NCBI GenBank assembly: GCA_910575405.1
Contig: CAJTER010000009.1
Coordinates: 1 to 64,000 of the forward strand
DNA: 64,000 bases
Reading direction: 5' to 3'
From: Clostridia bacterium
Lineage (GTDB): Bacteria; Bacillota; Clostridia; Peptostreptococcales; Anaerovoracaceae
Part shown: positions 38,684-47,981 of the stretch, piece after piece
Position numbering within the stretch: the stretch's first letter is position 1
Layout of the letters: each line of letters starts with the position of its first letter
The notes under the pieces: generated by a model
The model's input: the letters and a program-made list of their open reading frames with translations, nothing else
Databases searched by the model: none
Told to the model about the DNA's origin: nothing
Made by a program: the position numbers and the translations under genes

Positions 38684-40552
38684 ATGAAGGAACATAAAAC
38701 CAAACCCGCCTTGCCCCAATATGTGGCAGGGATCGACATAGGAAACAGCACGACCGAGGTAGCTCTTGCTCATTTGGAGCAGGGGCTGCCTGAAAGCTGG
38801 TGGAGCGCCTGTGTACCGACGACTGGTGTAAAAGGAACAAAAGAAAATATAAAAGGGCTCTTCCAGGCTCTGGATGAAGTCGTCCGCCGGGCCGGTCTGA
38901 CCAGAGAGGATATCCATTTGGCATTGCTAAACGATGCCACACCGGTAATAGGCGATTTGGCTATGTCCACCATCAGCGAAACCATTATTACAGACTCAGC
39001 CATGATCGGCCACAATCCAGGAACGCCAGGGGGCTCAGGTCTTGGAATCGGCCGCACAAAGCCGATTTCCGACCTAAAAGATTGCGGCAGGGGAGAGCAG
39101 ATCATCGCTCTGGTTGATGAAAGCTATGGCTTCCACCAGGCGGCGCTTTTGATCAATCAGGCCTTAGAGCAGGGCGTGGAAGTAAACGGAATCATCGCCC
39201 AAAAGGACGACGGCGTTCTCATCGCCAACCGGCTGACAAAAAAACTCCCGGTAGTAGATGAAGTCCGGGGAATCGAGGCAGTGCCTCTGGATATGCCGGC
39301 GGCAGTGGAGGTAGCGGAGGCGGGGTACACCATTTCAAAGTTGTGCAACCCCTACGGCATTTCCTCCATCTTTGGTCTCAGCAGCAAGGAGACCAGAAGC
39401 GTAGCCAACATCGCCATTACCTTAATCGGAAACCGCTCTGCCGTTGTCATCAAAACACCTGCGGGAATGATTGAGGAATACCGGGTGCCCATCGGCTCCC
39501 TCTATATCGAATCCGGCCCTACGGAAAAGGAAGTGGATATTTCTCTGGGCGCAGAAAAAATCATGGCAGCCGTGGACGGCTGCCGCCAGATCACCGATAT
39601 TCGCGGCGAAGCCTGTACTTCTGTGGGAGGAATGCTGGGCCGCATCAAACAGTGCCTCAGCGACAGCAGCGGCCAGAGCTTTGATCAGATCAAAGTACGG
39701 GACCTGCTGGCAGTGGATACCATCGTCTCCCAGCCGGTAAAAGGCGCGGTTGCGGGAGAAACCTGCACCAACCGGGCAGTGGGCCTTGCGGCCATGGTTT
39801 ACACGGATCGGATGCTGATGAAGGATCTGCTGACAGAGCTGCAGCAGGAAGTTCCCTTTCCCGTCTCCATCGGCGGTGTGGAAGTGGAAATGGCTGTTCG
39901 CGGCGCTCTGACAACTCCGGGCACCCAGCAGCCCCTGGTAGTACTGGACATGGGATCCGGCTCAGTAGACGCGGCCCTCTGGGAAGCTGGAAAGGAAATC
40001 CGCGGCATCCATCTGGCAGGGGCGGGGGAAATGGTCACCCGCATGATCGACACGGAGCTGGATCTGAAAAACCGGGATACGGCTGAGCTGGTAAAACGGT
40101 ATCCGGCCGTATTCGTAGACAGCCTCTTTCACTATACCATGGAAAACGGGCAGATGGTCTTTCCAAAGGAACCGGCGCCTCTTCCCGCCCTGGGAAGAAC
40201 GGCTCTGCTGATGGAAAACGGCGTCCTCTATCCTTTGGAACAGCAGATCTCTTTGGAAAAGCTGGTGCGCGTCCGCCGGGAATGCAAATCAAAGGTTTTA
40301 CTTACAAATGCCCTGCGGGCGCTGAAAAAAATCGCCCCTGGAGGAAATATCCGTCTCTTTGAGCACGTGGCTCTCATAGGCGGCTGCGCCATGGATTTTG
40401 AAGTATCCCAGCTGATTTCCGAATACATGCTCCACCACTACGGAGTCGTCTGCGGAGCGGGAAACATTCGCGGCTGTCTCGGTCCCCGGGGAGCAGTGGC
40501 AGTAGGTCTGGTCAAACATTATCTGGAGACAGCAGGAGTAGAGGGAGAGTAG
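38684..40552 (+). CDS. Diol dehydratase reactivase, large (ATPase) subunit
   Basis: 622 aa, DdrA/PduG-like. The actin/Hsp70-type phosphate loop is VAGIDIGNSTTEVALA (residues 14-29); GSGLGIGRTKPI and later LDMGSGSVDAAL are further nucleotide-site motifs. It swaps damaged cobalamin out of inactivated dehydratase at the cost of ATP. The spacer before it (38620-38683) contains several copies of GAATG/TGAAT. Downstream the small reactivase subunit follows after 7 nt. Confidence 0.92.
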   Translation: MKEHKTKPALPQYVAGIDIGNSTTEVALAHLEQGLPESWWSACVPTTGVKGTKENIKGLFQALDEVVRRAGLTREDIHLALLNDATPVIGDLAMSTISETIITDSAMIGHNPGTPGGSGLGIGRTKPISDLKDCGRGEQIIALVDESYGFHQAALLINQALEQGVEVNGIIAQKDDGVLIANRLTKKLPVVDEVRGIEAVPLDMPAAVEVAEAGYTISKLCNPYGISSIFGLSSKETRSVANIAITLIGNRSAVVIKTPAGMIEEYRVPIGSLYIESGPTEKEVDISLGAEKIMAAVDGCRQITDIRGEACTSVGGMLGRIKQCLSDSSGQSFDQIKVRDLLAVDTIVSQPVKGAVAGETCTNRAVGLAAMVYTDRMLMKDLLTELQQEVPFPVSIGGVEVEMAVRGALTTPGTQQPLVVLDMGSGSVDAALWEAGKEIRGIHLAGAGEMVTRMIDTELDLKNRDTAELVKRYPAVFVDSLFHYTMENGQMVFPKEPAPLPALGRTALLMENGVLYPLEQQISLEKLVRVRRECKSKVLLTNALRALKKIAPGGNIRLFEHVALIGGCAMDFEVSQLISEYMLHHYGVVCGAGNIRGCLGPRGAVAVGLVKHYLETAGVEGE

Positions 40553-40559
40553 GAAGAGT

Positions 40560-40910
40560 ATGGAGATGAAAGATGGATTACTGCTCCTGTATTCCGGGCA
40601 GGAAGATCCGCCCTGGTACAAAGAGTTTTTATATGGAGTAGAGGAAGAAGGACTCCCCCTGCACTGCCTGGACGGCAGAGAAGAATCGCCAGGAAGCGAC
40701 GCCCTGAGCCTGGCCAATACGGCAGCCCGGTTTTGCTGCTTTGAACTGGGAATTGGCGCGGATTCGGAGCAGCTGATCCTGCGCCACCGCCTGCAAAGGG
40801 ACGAGGCCCCGCTGCTCTTGGTATCCAGAAAAGAGGGGAAAGATGCTATCCGGCAGATGGGCCACAACGCAGCCCGCATCGTAAAAAGTGCGCCTTTGAT
40901 TCTGGACTGA
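40560..40910 (+). CDS. Diol dehydratase reactivase, small subunit
   Basis: 116 aa, DdrB/PduH-like. Motifs: YSGQEDPPWYKEFLYGVEEE at the N-terminus and ANTAARFCCFELGIGAD followed by RHRLQRDEAPLL. It pairs with the large reactivase subunit and exchanges with a dehydratase subunit during reactivation. It follows the large subunit after 7 nt. Confidence 0.9.
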   Translation: MEMKDGLLLLYSGQEDPPWYKEFLYGVEEEGLPLHCLDGREESPGSDALSLANTAARFCCFELGIGADSEQLILRHRLQRDEAPLLLVSRKEGKDAIRQMGHNAARIVKSAPLILD

Positions 40911-40947
40911 CGCCCATTTCCCAGGCAATTCCATAGTGTACTATCTA

Positions 40948-40970
40948 CCCTAATTCACAAGTAGTCAGTG
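40948..40970. repeat. Isolated end of a repeated element (related to the element at 48131-48292)
   Basis: CCCTAATTCACAAGTAGTCAGT matches the right terminus of the element at 48131-48292 (CCCTAATTCCCAGGTGGTCAGT) at 18 of 22 positions. No matching left end was found nearby, so it is probably a degraded copy. The rest of 40911-41088 holds no gene. Confidence 0.45.
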
Positions 40971-41088
40971 CACTGGCGCTTTACAGCAGAACAGCATCTG
41001 AAAACGATCAATGAAAAGAGAGCGAATTGAGAACGGATTAGACAAAAAGCAAAAAGCAGAGAGGAGCCCCGGCAAGGGGAAAACGAGT

Positions 41089-41496
41089 ATGAAGCTAAAA
41101 GAAATAGAAACTTTGCTTCACGCAGCAATCCATGAAGCAGAGGGTATGGATATTAAAATTACAGCTGTTTTTTTAGATGAAGGCGGTCACCTGCGGGCGC
41201 TGCTGCGCATGGACGATGCCTGCTGGGGCGATATAGACTTTGCCATCAACAAAGCTTACACAGCCGCAGCCTGGCGCGCGGACAGCGGCAGCTTTTATGA
41301 GAACTCCAAACCGGATGGAGATTTCTTTGGCATGCATTTCAGCAACGGTCTGCGGGTCACAACCTTTCCCGGTGGAATGCCCATCAACTGCAAAGGCCGC
41401 TTTGTCGGCTCCATAGGAGTCAGCGGCGGAAGCCCCCCGCAGGATCAGCAGTGTCTGGACGCAGTAAAGGCAGCGCTTCTCCAGCTGGAAGAATAA
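41089..41496 (+). CDS. GlcG/HbpS family protein (PduO C-terminal-like domain)
   Basis: 135 aa. The family pattern is clear: ITAVFLDEGGHLRALLRMDDA, then INKAYTAAAWR, and VGSIGVSGGSPPQDQQCLDA at the end. Relatives bind heme or corrinoid-like ligands or occur as the C-terminal domain of PduO beside diol dehydratases. AAGGGGAAAACG precedes the ATG at 41089; the frame is open to 41011 without a ribosome site. By position it belongs to the dehydratase cluster, perhaps handling the cofactor. Confidence 0.82.
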   Translation: MKLKEIETLLHAAIHEAEGMDIKITAVFLDEGGHLRALLRMDDACWGDIDFAINKAYTAAAWRADSGSFYENSKPDGDFFGMHFSNGLRVTTFPGGMPINCKGRFVGSIGVSGGSPPQDQQCLDAVKAALLQLEE

Positions 41497-41516
41497 GTTC
41501 CCATCTCATTTCTATT

Positions 41517-41723
41517 CTATGAAAGGCTCGGGAAATTCAGGTCATGCAGAAGTCCGCTTTTATCAAGCTGCGCAAAACGAGCTTTTTCCAAATCATCCCG
41601 ATCTTCTGACTTCCCATACCAGCGGATCGAAAAAATATAAATATCCTTTCTGAGGTTATAGAAATACACGGCATCAGACTTCACTGCCTGGCGCCGGCTG
41701 AACCTCTTATTTCGTGTACCCAA
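41517..41723 (-). CDS. Hypothetical short ORF, possible gene remnant
   Basis: 68 aa on the minus strand. The stretch AVYFYNLRKDIYIFSIRWYG followed by a Lys/Glu/Asp-rich helix looks like real protein sequence rather than a shadow frame. There is no good ribosome site and no recognised family. It may be the tail of a lost gene between the two plus-strand genes. Confidence 0.3.
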   Translation of the reverse strand: MGTRNKRFSRRQAVKSDAVYFYNLRKDIYIFSIRWYGKSEDRDDLEKARFAQLDKSGLLHDLNFPSLS

Positions 41724-41778
41724 AATAGGGAAAAACAGGGGAAAAGAGAAAGAAAGGATACCAAGAGGAGGTATATTT

Positions 41779-42897
41779 ATGAATAACCAGGGTTTTAGCT
41801 GGAAAAGAGTTGGCGTACTTGCCGGCTCCGTTATCGCATACTACATGGGCTCAGGTTATGCCACAGGCCAGGAAATGCTGCAGTATTACGCTGCCTACGG
41901 ACTGATTTCCATGCTCAGCTGTGTGTTCTATTTTTTCTTTTTCTGGTATCTCAACCAGAACTTTATTTACGCCGGCCATATCGGCCAGTATGAAGGCGGC
42001 ATGAAGCAGATCTGCCAGTACTTCTGCGGCAAATACATCGGCACATTTTACGATTGGTTCGCTTCCTTCTTCTGCTATCTGTGCTTTATCGTAATGTGCG
42101 CGGGCGGAGGCGCTGTTTTAAATCAGCAGTACGGCGCGCCCGTATGGGCCGGAGCGCTAATTATCGCCGGGGCGGGAATGGTCTCTGCCGTATTTGGATT
42201 AGGCAAGCTGGTAGACGTTCTCGGCCGTATCGGCCCTGTTCTCATCCTCCTCTGCCTGACAGGAGCGGTGGCGGGCATCATCAACGGAAAAAACGGGATC
42301 CTGGAAGGCAGCCAGATGACTCAGGAGCTGGAAATCATGAAAGCGGCTCCCTCCTGGTGGCAGGCCATCATCAACAACGTGGGATTTGCCATCATGTGGA
42401 TGATCGGGTTCTTCGGCGGCATCGGAAGGGAAGAAACTTCCTACAAAAACGCCAAGTACGGCACCATAATCGGCATCTTCACAGTCAGCGTAGCCTTTGC
42501 CGTCGTGACCCTATCGGAGCTTTCCAACATTGAACTCATCTGGGATTCCCAGATTCCGCTGCTGCTGATCATCGATCAGATAAGCCCCATCGCCGCCACC
42601 GTCTACGCCGTAGTAGCCTTTCTGGGCGTGTACACCACCGCCTGTCCGCTGCTGTGGACAGGAGTCAGCCGCATGGCAAAGGAAGGAACGAAAAAATACA
42701 AAATCATCACCATCGCCGCAGCCGCAGCCGGCTTCTTCATCTCCGTGGCCCTGCCCTTCAACCGCCTGGTCAACATCGTCTATGTCATCAACGGCTACGT
42801 GGGCTTTGCCTTTGTGGCCTTTGTCGTAATCCGAAACATCCGCAATGCCGCGGCAAAATCCCAGGGCAAAAAGACGGGGCAGATTGTCAGCGAATAA
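41779..42897 (+). CDS. YkvI-like membrane transporter
   Basis: 372 aa with 10-11 TM helices. The first helix carries GSVIAYYMGSGYATGQEMLQYYA, resembling the broken helix 1 of LeuT-fold (APC superfamily) carriers and the YkvI group. AAGAGGAGGT precedes the ATG. It closes the dehydratase cluster and could move an amine, amino acid or product of the pathway. The family is inferred from fold-like motifs only. Confidence 0.75.
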   Translation: MNNQGFSWKRVGVLAGSVIAYYMGSGYATGQEMLQYYAAYGLISMLSCVFYFFFFWYLNQNFIYAGHIGQYEGGMKQICQYFCGKYIGTFYDWFASFFCYLCFIVMCAGGGAVLNQQYGAPVWAGALIIAGAGMVSAVFGLGKLVDVLGRIGPVLILLCLTGAVAGIINGKNGILEGSQMTQELEIMKAAPSWWQAIINNVGFAIMWMIGFFGGIGREETSYKNAKYGTIIGIFTVSVAFAVVTLSELSNIELIWDSQIPLLLIIDQISPIAATVYAVVAFLGVYTTACPLLWTGVSRMAKEGTKKYKIITIAAAAAGFFISVALPFNRLVNIVYVINGYVGFAFVAFVVIRNIRNAAAKSQGKKTGQIVSE

Positions 42898-42995
42898 AAG
42901 GTAAAGGGAATCGGGTGGATGGGGCGGATTCCGGCATCAAATCAGCCAGGTGAAATAGCAGCATGAATTTTTTTCCAAAAAATATTTTTTAGCTG

Positions 42996-43100
42996 TTGCA
43001 TTTCCCGCTGAAAGGTGTATAATAGAACCATCACGGAAAGCAGACAAAATTTCCAAGTTATCAGTAGAAAAGCAGGGACGGCATTCCCTGCTTTTCTAAT
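42996..43100 (+). ncRNA. Antitoxin RNA of type I toxin-antitoxin cassette, copy 1
   Basis: TTGCAT (42996-43001), 16-nt spacer, TATAAT (43018-43023), then about 70 nt ending in the hairpin AGCAGGGA-CGGCAT-TCCCTGCT with T-run. The RNA converges on the small toxin ORF at 43096-43212; both transcripts share the terminator hairpin. The same promoter, spacing and hairpin recur in the copies at 47.9 and 50.2 kb. Confidence 0.65.
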
Positions 43101-43212
43101 ATGTAGGATAGTTATCATCGCGATTGTCACGATTGCCACCTAACCATTTGCGAATTCCATCGGTCAGGAAGTTCGCCGTAATGGCAATCAATAGTGCGGA
43201 CAAAATCTCCAA
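43096..43212 (-). CDS. Small hydrophobic toxin of type I toxin-antitoxin cassette, copy 1
   Basis: 38 aa from TTG at 43212: EILSALLIAITANFLTDGI is one TM helix, followed by the basic/polar tail RKWLGGNRDNRDD. AAGGAGGTGAG lies just before the start. The promoter TTGATT-16 nt-TATGCT is at 43288-43261. The one-TM helix with charged tail and the convergent small RNA are the hallmarks of Fst/TxpA-like type I toxins. The core NFLTDGIRKWL is conserved in copy 2. Remaining sequence from 43320 to 43466 shows no further gene. Confidence 0.65.
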   Translation of the reverse strand: MEILSALLIAITANFLTDGIRKWLGGNRDNRDDNYPTY

Positions 43213-43466
43213 TCTTCTCACCTCCTTACTGCTATCAGTCTGAGGGATGATAACGCTTATAGCATACCATATTTTGGAATATAATCAATAAAAATAAAGT
43301 AAATTTATGGAATAAATAGAATTTTAAAGAAAAACAGGATCAAAGGAAATTGCCGTGGGCGCATAAAAGATCCGGATAAATGGAGATACGCCCGCCCGGC
43401 TTGTTCTGGACAAGTATGCTCCGTTTATGTTAGTATGTGAAAAAATGACAAGGCGGTAATGGTAAT

Positions 43467-44135
43467 ATGCAAAAAATCATGATAATTGAGGATGATCCAG
43501 TCGTTCGGGAGGAGCTGGTACTGCTCCTTGAGAATGAAGGATACATGCCTCTGTCGGTGACAGACTTTGATGGCGTTCTGAAACAAGCGGCACGGGAGTG
43601 TCCGGATTTAGTGCTCCTGGATATTGGTCTGCCCGGGCGCGATGGCTTTTCCCTCTGCGCCGCTCTGCGCAAAGCCGCTCCCGCGCCGGTAATTTTTGTG
43701 ACCAGCCGGGATGACGGTGTGGACGAGGTGCGGGCGCTGAGTCTGGGCGGGGACGACTATATCACGAAGCCTTACAGCGTCCCCGTCCTGCTGGCCCGGA
43801 TCAAGGCTGTTTTGCGCCGGAGCAGCTGCAAACCGGAACCGGCGGATTTGCTGGAGGCTGGTGAATTGCGGTTGAGCCTGACAAAAGGGATGGCGTCGTC
43901 TGGTGGGAAAGCCGTAGAACTCAGCCGGAATGAGCTGCAGATTTTGGCCTGTCTGATGACCCATGCCGGGCAAATTGTTTCCCGCGCCGATTTGATCGAT
44001 GCCCTGTGGGACAATCAAATTTACATCGATGATAACACCCTCAGCGTCAACATGACCAGGCTTCGGGGAAAACTGGAAGAGATCGGCTTGCCTGATGCCA
44101 TCAGAACCCGCCGGGGAATGGGGTATCAGCTATGA
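43467..44135 (+). CDS. OmpR-family response regulator (BceR-type)
   Basis: 222 aa. Receiver domain with IIEDDPVVREEL (acidic pocket), phosphorylation Asp in LVLLDIGLPGRDG (residue 51) and the switch lysine in DDYITKPYS. The C-terminal winged helix ends TRRGMGYQL. It overlaps the kinase gene by 4 nt and heads a BceRSAB-like module, so it should activate the ABC transporter genes upon sensing a cell-wall-active peptide. Confidence 0.93.
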   Translation: MQKIMIIEDDPVVREELVLLLENEGYMPLSVTDFDGVLKQAARECPDLVLLDIGLPGRDGFSLCAALRKAAPAPVIFVTSRDDGVDEVRALSLGGDDYITKPYSVPVLLARIKAVLRRSSCKPEPADLLEAGELRLSLTKGMASSGGKAVELSRNELQILACLMTHAGQIVSRADLIDALWDNQIYIDDNTLSVNMTRLRGKLEEIGLPDAIRTRRGMGYQL

Positions 44136-45142
44136 CTCTGCGGGAATTTTTATCGGATCGGCTGGGGAGAATTGCCCTCCAATTGATTTGCGCCGGACTG
44201 TCGGCGCTGTTTCTTTTCGCTACAGGGACACAGCTAGGGGTGCTGGTGATTCTGCTGATAGGGCTTCTGCTGGTTTTCCTGATTGTGAATATGTTGGATT
44301 TCTTCCGGCAGCGCACCCGCCTTCTGGAATTGGAAACCATTTGGCAGGGTCTGGATCGGAAATACCTGTTTGCGGAGTGTGTTTCACAGCCCAAAGGAAT
44401 TTACAAGCGGCGGCTCTTTGATCTGACCCGCCGGGCGAGCAGGGCCATGACCAGCGCGGTGTCTGATGCCCAGGCATCTCAGCGGGAGTACCGGGAGTAT
44501 GTAGAGCAATGGGTGCATGAAATCAAGGCCCCCATCACAGCTGCCAGGCTCATCTGCCGGGAGCTGGATGGAAAAACCCGCCGCAAACTGACTGCGGAGC
44601 TGGCGCAGATCGAGGCTCATGTAGAGCGGGCCTTATTCTATGCTCGTGCGGATAATCCGCAGCAGGACTGCCTGCTCTGGCAGATAGATTTGGAAAAAAT
44701 AGTATCTCAGGCCATTGAAAACCACCGTTCTTTATTGATTCAAAGCGGTGTTCGGATAGAGACGGAGAAGCTGGACTGCACCGTCTATACGGATGAAAAA
44801 TGGGCGGTCTTTATTCTGGGCCAGCTGCTCCAAAACGCTGCCCGCTACAGGGGTACAGAACCCCTGATCACACTTTCAGCCAAACAACTTGCACATCAAA
44901 CCTGGCTTATTGTTAAAGATAACGGCATCGGCATCCCGGCTCATGAATTACCTCGCGTATTTGACCGCGGCTTTACCGGCAGCAACGGACGGATTCGAGG
45001 CGGGTCTACTGGCATGGGTCTGTACCTGTGCCGGAAGCTGGCCGGTTTTCTGGAGCTGGGGCTGGATATTGCCTCGGAGGAAGGGAAAGGAACTGCTGTG
45101 ACCCTGATGTTTCCGGCAAAAAAAAAGCTTACAGAACTGTAA
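44132..45142 (+). CDS. Intramembrane-sensing histidine kinase (BceS-type)
   Basis: 336 aa. Two close TM helices (about residues 12-55) with almost no extracellular loop, as in BceS kinases that read the transporter instead of the drug. Phospho-acceptor histidine in EQWVHEIKAPI (residue 129). ATP-binding motifs: ILGQLLQNAARY (N box), VKDNGIGIPAHE (G1) and GSTGMGLYL (G2). Confidence 0.93.
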   Translation: MTLREFLSDRLGRIALQLICAGLSALFLFATGTQLGVLVILLIGLLLVFLIVNMLDFFRQRTRLLELETIWQGLDRKYLFAECVSQPKGIYKRRLFDLTRRASRAMTSAVSDAQASQREYREYVEQWVHEIKAPITAARLICRELDGKTRRKLTAELAQIEAHVERALFYARADNPQQDCLLWQIDLEKIVSQAIENHRSLLIQSGVRIETEKLDCTVYTDEKWAVFILGQLLQNAARYRGTEPLITLSAKQLAHQTWLIVKDNGIGIPAHELPRVFDRGFTGSNGRIRGGSTGMGLYLCRKLAGFLELGLDIASEEGKGTAVTLMFPAKKKLTEL

Positions 45143-45220
45143 GACAAATCAATATTACTTCGATACATCACCCTTTGTTTTTGGAGTATCATAGAACCAC
45201 AAGCAAAGGAGGAAACCATT

Positions 45221-45979
45221 ATGCTACAAGTACAGAACATTGAAAAATACTACGGAGGTAAAAACCATGTCACCAAGGCGCTGGATCGGGTAAGCTTCGA
45301 TGTGGACGCTGGGGAGTTCCTGGCCATCATGGGGGCTTCCGGCTCAGGCAAGACCACTCTGCTCAATTGTATATCCACCATCGACACCATCAGTGCCGGA
45401 AATATTCTGTTGGACGGCGTGAGTATTGCAGATCTGTCCGAGGAGGAGCTTGCCAAATTCCGACGGGAGCGGCTGGGCTTTGTGTTCCAGGATTTCAATT
45501 TGCTGGACACTCTGACCATTGAGGAGAACATTGGACTGGCCCTCTCCCTAAACCGTCAAGATCCCAAAACTGTGCAGAGCCAGGTGCGGGAGGTGGCTCA
45601 AAAACTGGGGATCACGGGCATCCTGCCCAAGTTTCCCTATCAAGTATCCGGAGGCCAGAAGCAGCGGGCCGCCTGTGCCCGGGCCATGGTAGCGGGGCAA
45701 TCTCTGTTACTGGCCGATGAGCCTACTGGGGCGCTGGACTCCAAGGCATCCAAGAATTTGCTGGAAATCATGTCCACCATGAATCAGGAGATGGGAGCCA
45801 CCATCCTCATGGTCACCCACGATGCGTATAGTGCCAGCTACGCCAGACGGGTGCTGTTTCTCAAGGACGGCCGTGTGTTCAACGAGCTGCTCCGGGGGGA
45901 TCGGGGGAGGCCGGTGTTTTACCACGAAATTTTGGATGTGCTGGCTGCGCTGGGGGGTGATGTCAGTGACGTTATTTGA
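45221..45979 (+). CDS. ABC transporter ATP-binding protein (BceA-type)
   Basis: 252 aa. Walker A GASGSGKTTLLN, Q-loop VFQDFNLLD, signature VSGGQKQRAACARA, Walker B LLLADEPTGALDSK and switch histidine in MVTHDAYSA. This is the MacB/BceA class that pairs with FtsX-like permeases. AAAGGAGGAAACC precedes the ATG. The 78-nt gap after the kinase gene could hold a separate response-regulator-dependent promoter. Confidence 0.94.
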   Translation: MLQVQNIEKYYGGKNHVTKALDRVSFDVDAGEFLAIMGASGSGKTTLLNCISTIDTISAGNILLDGVSIADLSEEELAKFRRERLGFVFQDFNLLDTLTIEENIGLALSLNRQDPKTVQSQVREVAQKLGITGILPKFPYQVSGGQKQRAACARAMVAGQSLLLADEPTGALDSKASKNLLEIMSTMNQEMGATILMVTHDAYSASYARRVLFLKDGRVFNELLRGDRGRPVFYHEILDVLAALGGDVSDVI

Positions 45980-47909
45980 GTTGTCGCTGCGCAACGCCAG
46001 ACGGCAGGCAAAGGATTACATGGTCTACTTCGCCACAGTGGCCATGGCTGCCGCTCTGCTTTACTCCTTCAACGGGCTGGTATTTTCCCGTGAAATCAAT
46101 ACCTTGTCCAAGAGCATGTCCACGCTCCCTCTGGTGATCGTGCTGGCCAGTATCGTGGTGGTGTGCATTTTCGGCTGGCTGGTGGCTTATGCGATTCGAT
46201 TCATGCTTTTGCGCCGCGGGCGGGAGATAGGGACATATCTGCTCATTGGCCTGGAAAACAAACAGGTGGCCCGGCTGTTCTTTTTGGAAAACCTGGCTGT
46301 GGGCGGCTGTGCCCTTCTGCTGGGAATTGCTCTGGGAGGACTGCTCTATCAGGCGTTTCGTGCTATTGTGCTGACTTTGTTTGGCCTACCCTATACCTTT
46401 TCCTTAGCCTTCTCTTTCCCGGCTTTGGGGATGACCGTCCTCTATTTTTCCCTGATTTACCTCTTCGCCTTGTGCCGGAGCCGCAAATATATACGTAAGG
46501 CCAAGATCCACGATCTAATCTACCTTGATCGGGTTAATGAGGACTCAGCCATCCGGAGAAGCAAAAAACGCCGCTTGCTTTTCTCCTTTTCTATTGCGCT
46601 GGGCGCAGCCGGAACCTGCCTGCTTATGGCAGGAGGAGCCATCTTTGGCATCATCGGGGCAGGATGTGTGATTGCATTTCTCTTCGGTTTCTTCCTCTGC
46701 TTTTCCTCCGCAGTGCCTGACTTCTTTGACAAGCGGCCCGCCCGCAAGTACAGGGGGCAGAACCTGCTGGTGTTCCGAACTCTCACAGCTAAGCTGGCCA
46801 CTATGGGGGTGCTCATGGCCGTTATCTCCATACTCTTTACCGCCACCTTCATCTCTGAGGGCGCAGGGCTGGTATTCAGGGGGCTTTTCGCTGGCCGAGC
46901 GGCGGAAAATGCCTGCTTTGATCTGTATATCGGTACTGACAGTGACAAGCCCCTCAGTCAGGATTATCTGGATTACATCCGGGAGAACATCCCCGTGGAG
47001 CGGGAGCTGCGCTATAGCGTCTTTCAGGGAAAGGACAGCCGGATCATGGATTATGTGGAAAGCGGGGGAGAGGACTATTACCGATACTTTGGCCGGGATC
47101 CGGTGCTGCGGTACAGCGATTATGCCGCTCTCCGGGCTATCGCAGGCTACCCGCCGGCAGAATTGAATTCGGGGGAATATCTCATCCACTGCTGGCCCTA
47201 TTTGGAAAAACACCTGGCCGATTATACCCAGCCCATTTCCCTGGGGAAAGCCAGCCTGACTCCTGGCGGGGTCTATACGGAGCACCTTTTGCAAAACTAC
47301 GACACAGGCAATGGAGCGCGGTATATCCTCGTGGTTCCCGATGGAGCGGCGGAGGGCCTTTCGGTAATTCACCATGCCTATGCAGCCAAGACGGATCAGC
47401 CAGTGACGGAGGTTCAATTTTACGATCTGTATTCTATCCAGGAGGAACAGAAACCGGCTCAAAGCGGCTATGATGCGATCCACGCCGAATCCCAGGAGCA
47501 GGCAGATGCGGCGGCCTGGACGGCTCTCACCGTATTCCCCCTCTTCTTCCTGGCACTGGCCCTTACCATGACCGCCGCCACTATTTTGACAATCCAGCAG
47601 CTCAGCGAATCAGAGCGATACAGGCGGCAGTTCGGCCTTCTGCAAAAGCTTGGCATGGACCGGCGGGAGATGGCTAAGATTTTGCGCAATCAGTTTGCCA
47701 TTTATTACACTATGCCCGCTGTACCTCCGGTGCTGATCGGCGTGCCCGTTATCCTCCACATGGCCTGTTCCGCCGAGCCGGGGGTGCTGGTGGGAATGAA
47801 CAGTCCTGGAAGCATCATAACAATTTCACTGGGGATTTTTTTCCTGATTTATGGAATCTACATATTGCTGGCCTATACTAGCTTAAAGCGGAACGTACTC
47901 CCGGCTTAG
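45960..47909 (+). CDS. FtsX-family ABC permease (BceB-type)
   Basis: About 649 aa. Ten TM helices are expected: two to four at the N-terminus, two to three near residues 230-310, and three or four after residue 550. The large extracellular domain between TM7 and TM8 covers about residues 320-545, the BceB hallmark that binds bacitracin-like peptides. The start at 45960 overlaps the ATPase gene by 20 nt; the frame open upstream lies inside it. No resident peptide synthesis genes are in the window, so this is probably self-protection against others' antibiotics. Confidence 0.92.
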   Translation: MSVTLFELSLRNARRQAKDYMVYFATVAMAAALLYSFNGLVFSREINTLSKSMSTLPLVIVLASIVVVCIFGWLVAYAIRFMLLRRGREIGTYLLIGLENKQVARLFFLENLAVGGCALLLGIALGGLLYQAFRAIVLTLFGLPYTFSLAFSFPALGMTVLYFSLIYLFALCRSRKYIRKAKIHDLIYLDRVNEDSAIRRSKKRRLLFSFSIALGAAGTCLLMAGGAIFGIIGAGCVIAFLFGFFLCFSSAVPDFFDKRPARKYRGQNLLVFRTLTAKLATMGVLMAVISILFTATFISEGAGLVFRGLFAGRAAENACFDLYIGTDSDKPLSQDYLDYIRENIPVERELRYSVFQGKDSRIMDYVESGGEDYYRYFGRDPVLRYSDYAALRAIAGYPPAELNSGEYLIHCWPYLEKHLADYTQPISLGKASLTPGGVYTEHLLQNYDTGNGARYILVVPDGAAEGLSVIHHAYAAKTDQPVTEVQFYDLYSIQEEQKPAQSGYDAIHAESQEQADAAAWTALTVFPLFFLALALTMTAATILTIQQLSESERYRRQFGLLQKLGMDRREMAKILRNQFAIYYTMPAVPPVLIGVPVILHMACSAEPGVLVGMNSPGSIITISLGIFFLIYGIYILLAYTSLKRNVLPA

Positions 47910-47981
47910 CTCCTACTTTGGCAGACGGAAGGCGGAAAGCGAAAACAGCATGAATTTTTTACCAAAAATATTTTTTAACAG

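Noticed and set aside
38617-38690. Repeats of GAATG/TGAAT as a CRISPR or tandem-repeat element
   Set aside because: Only a few irregular 5-6 nt units; too short and variable for a CRISPR or a regulated repeat. No CRISPR array was seen anywhere in the window.
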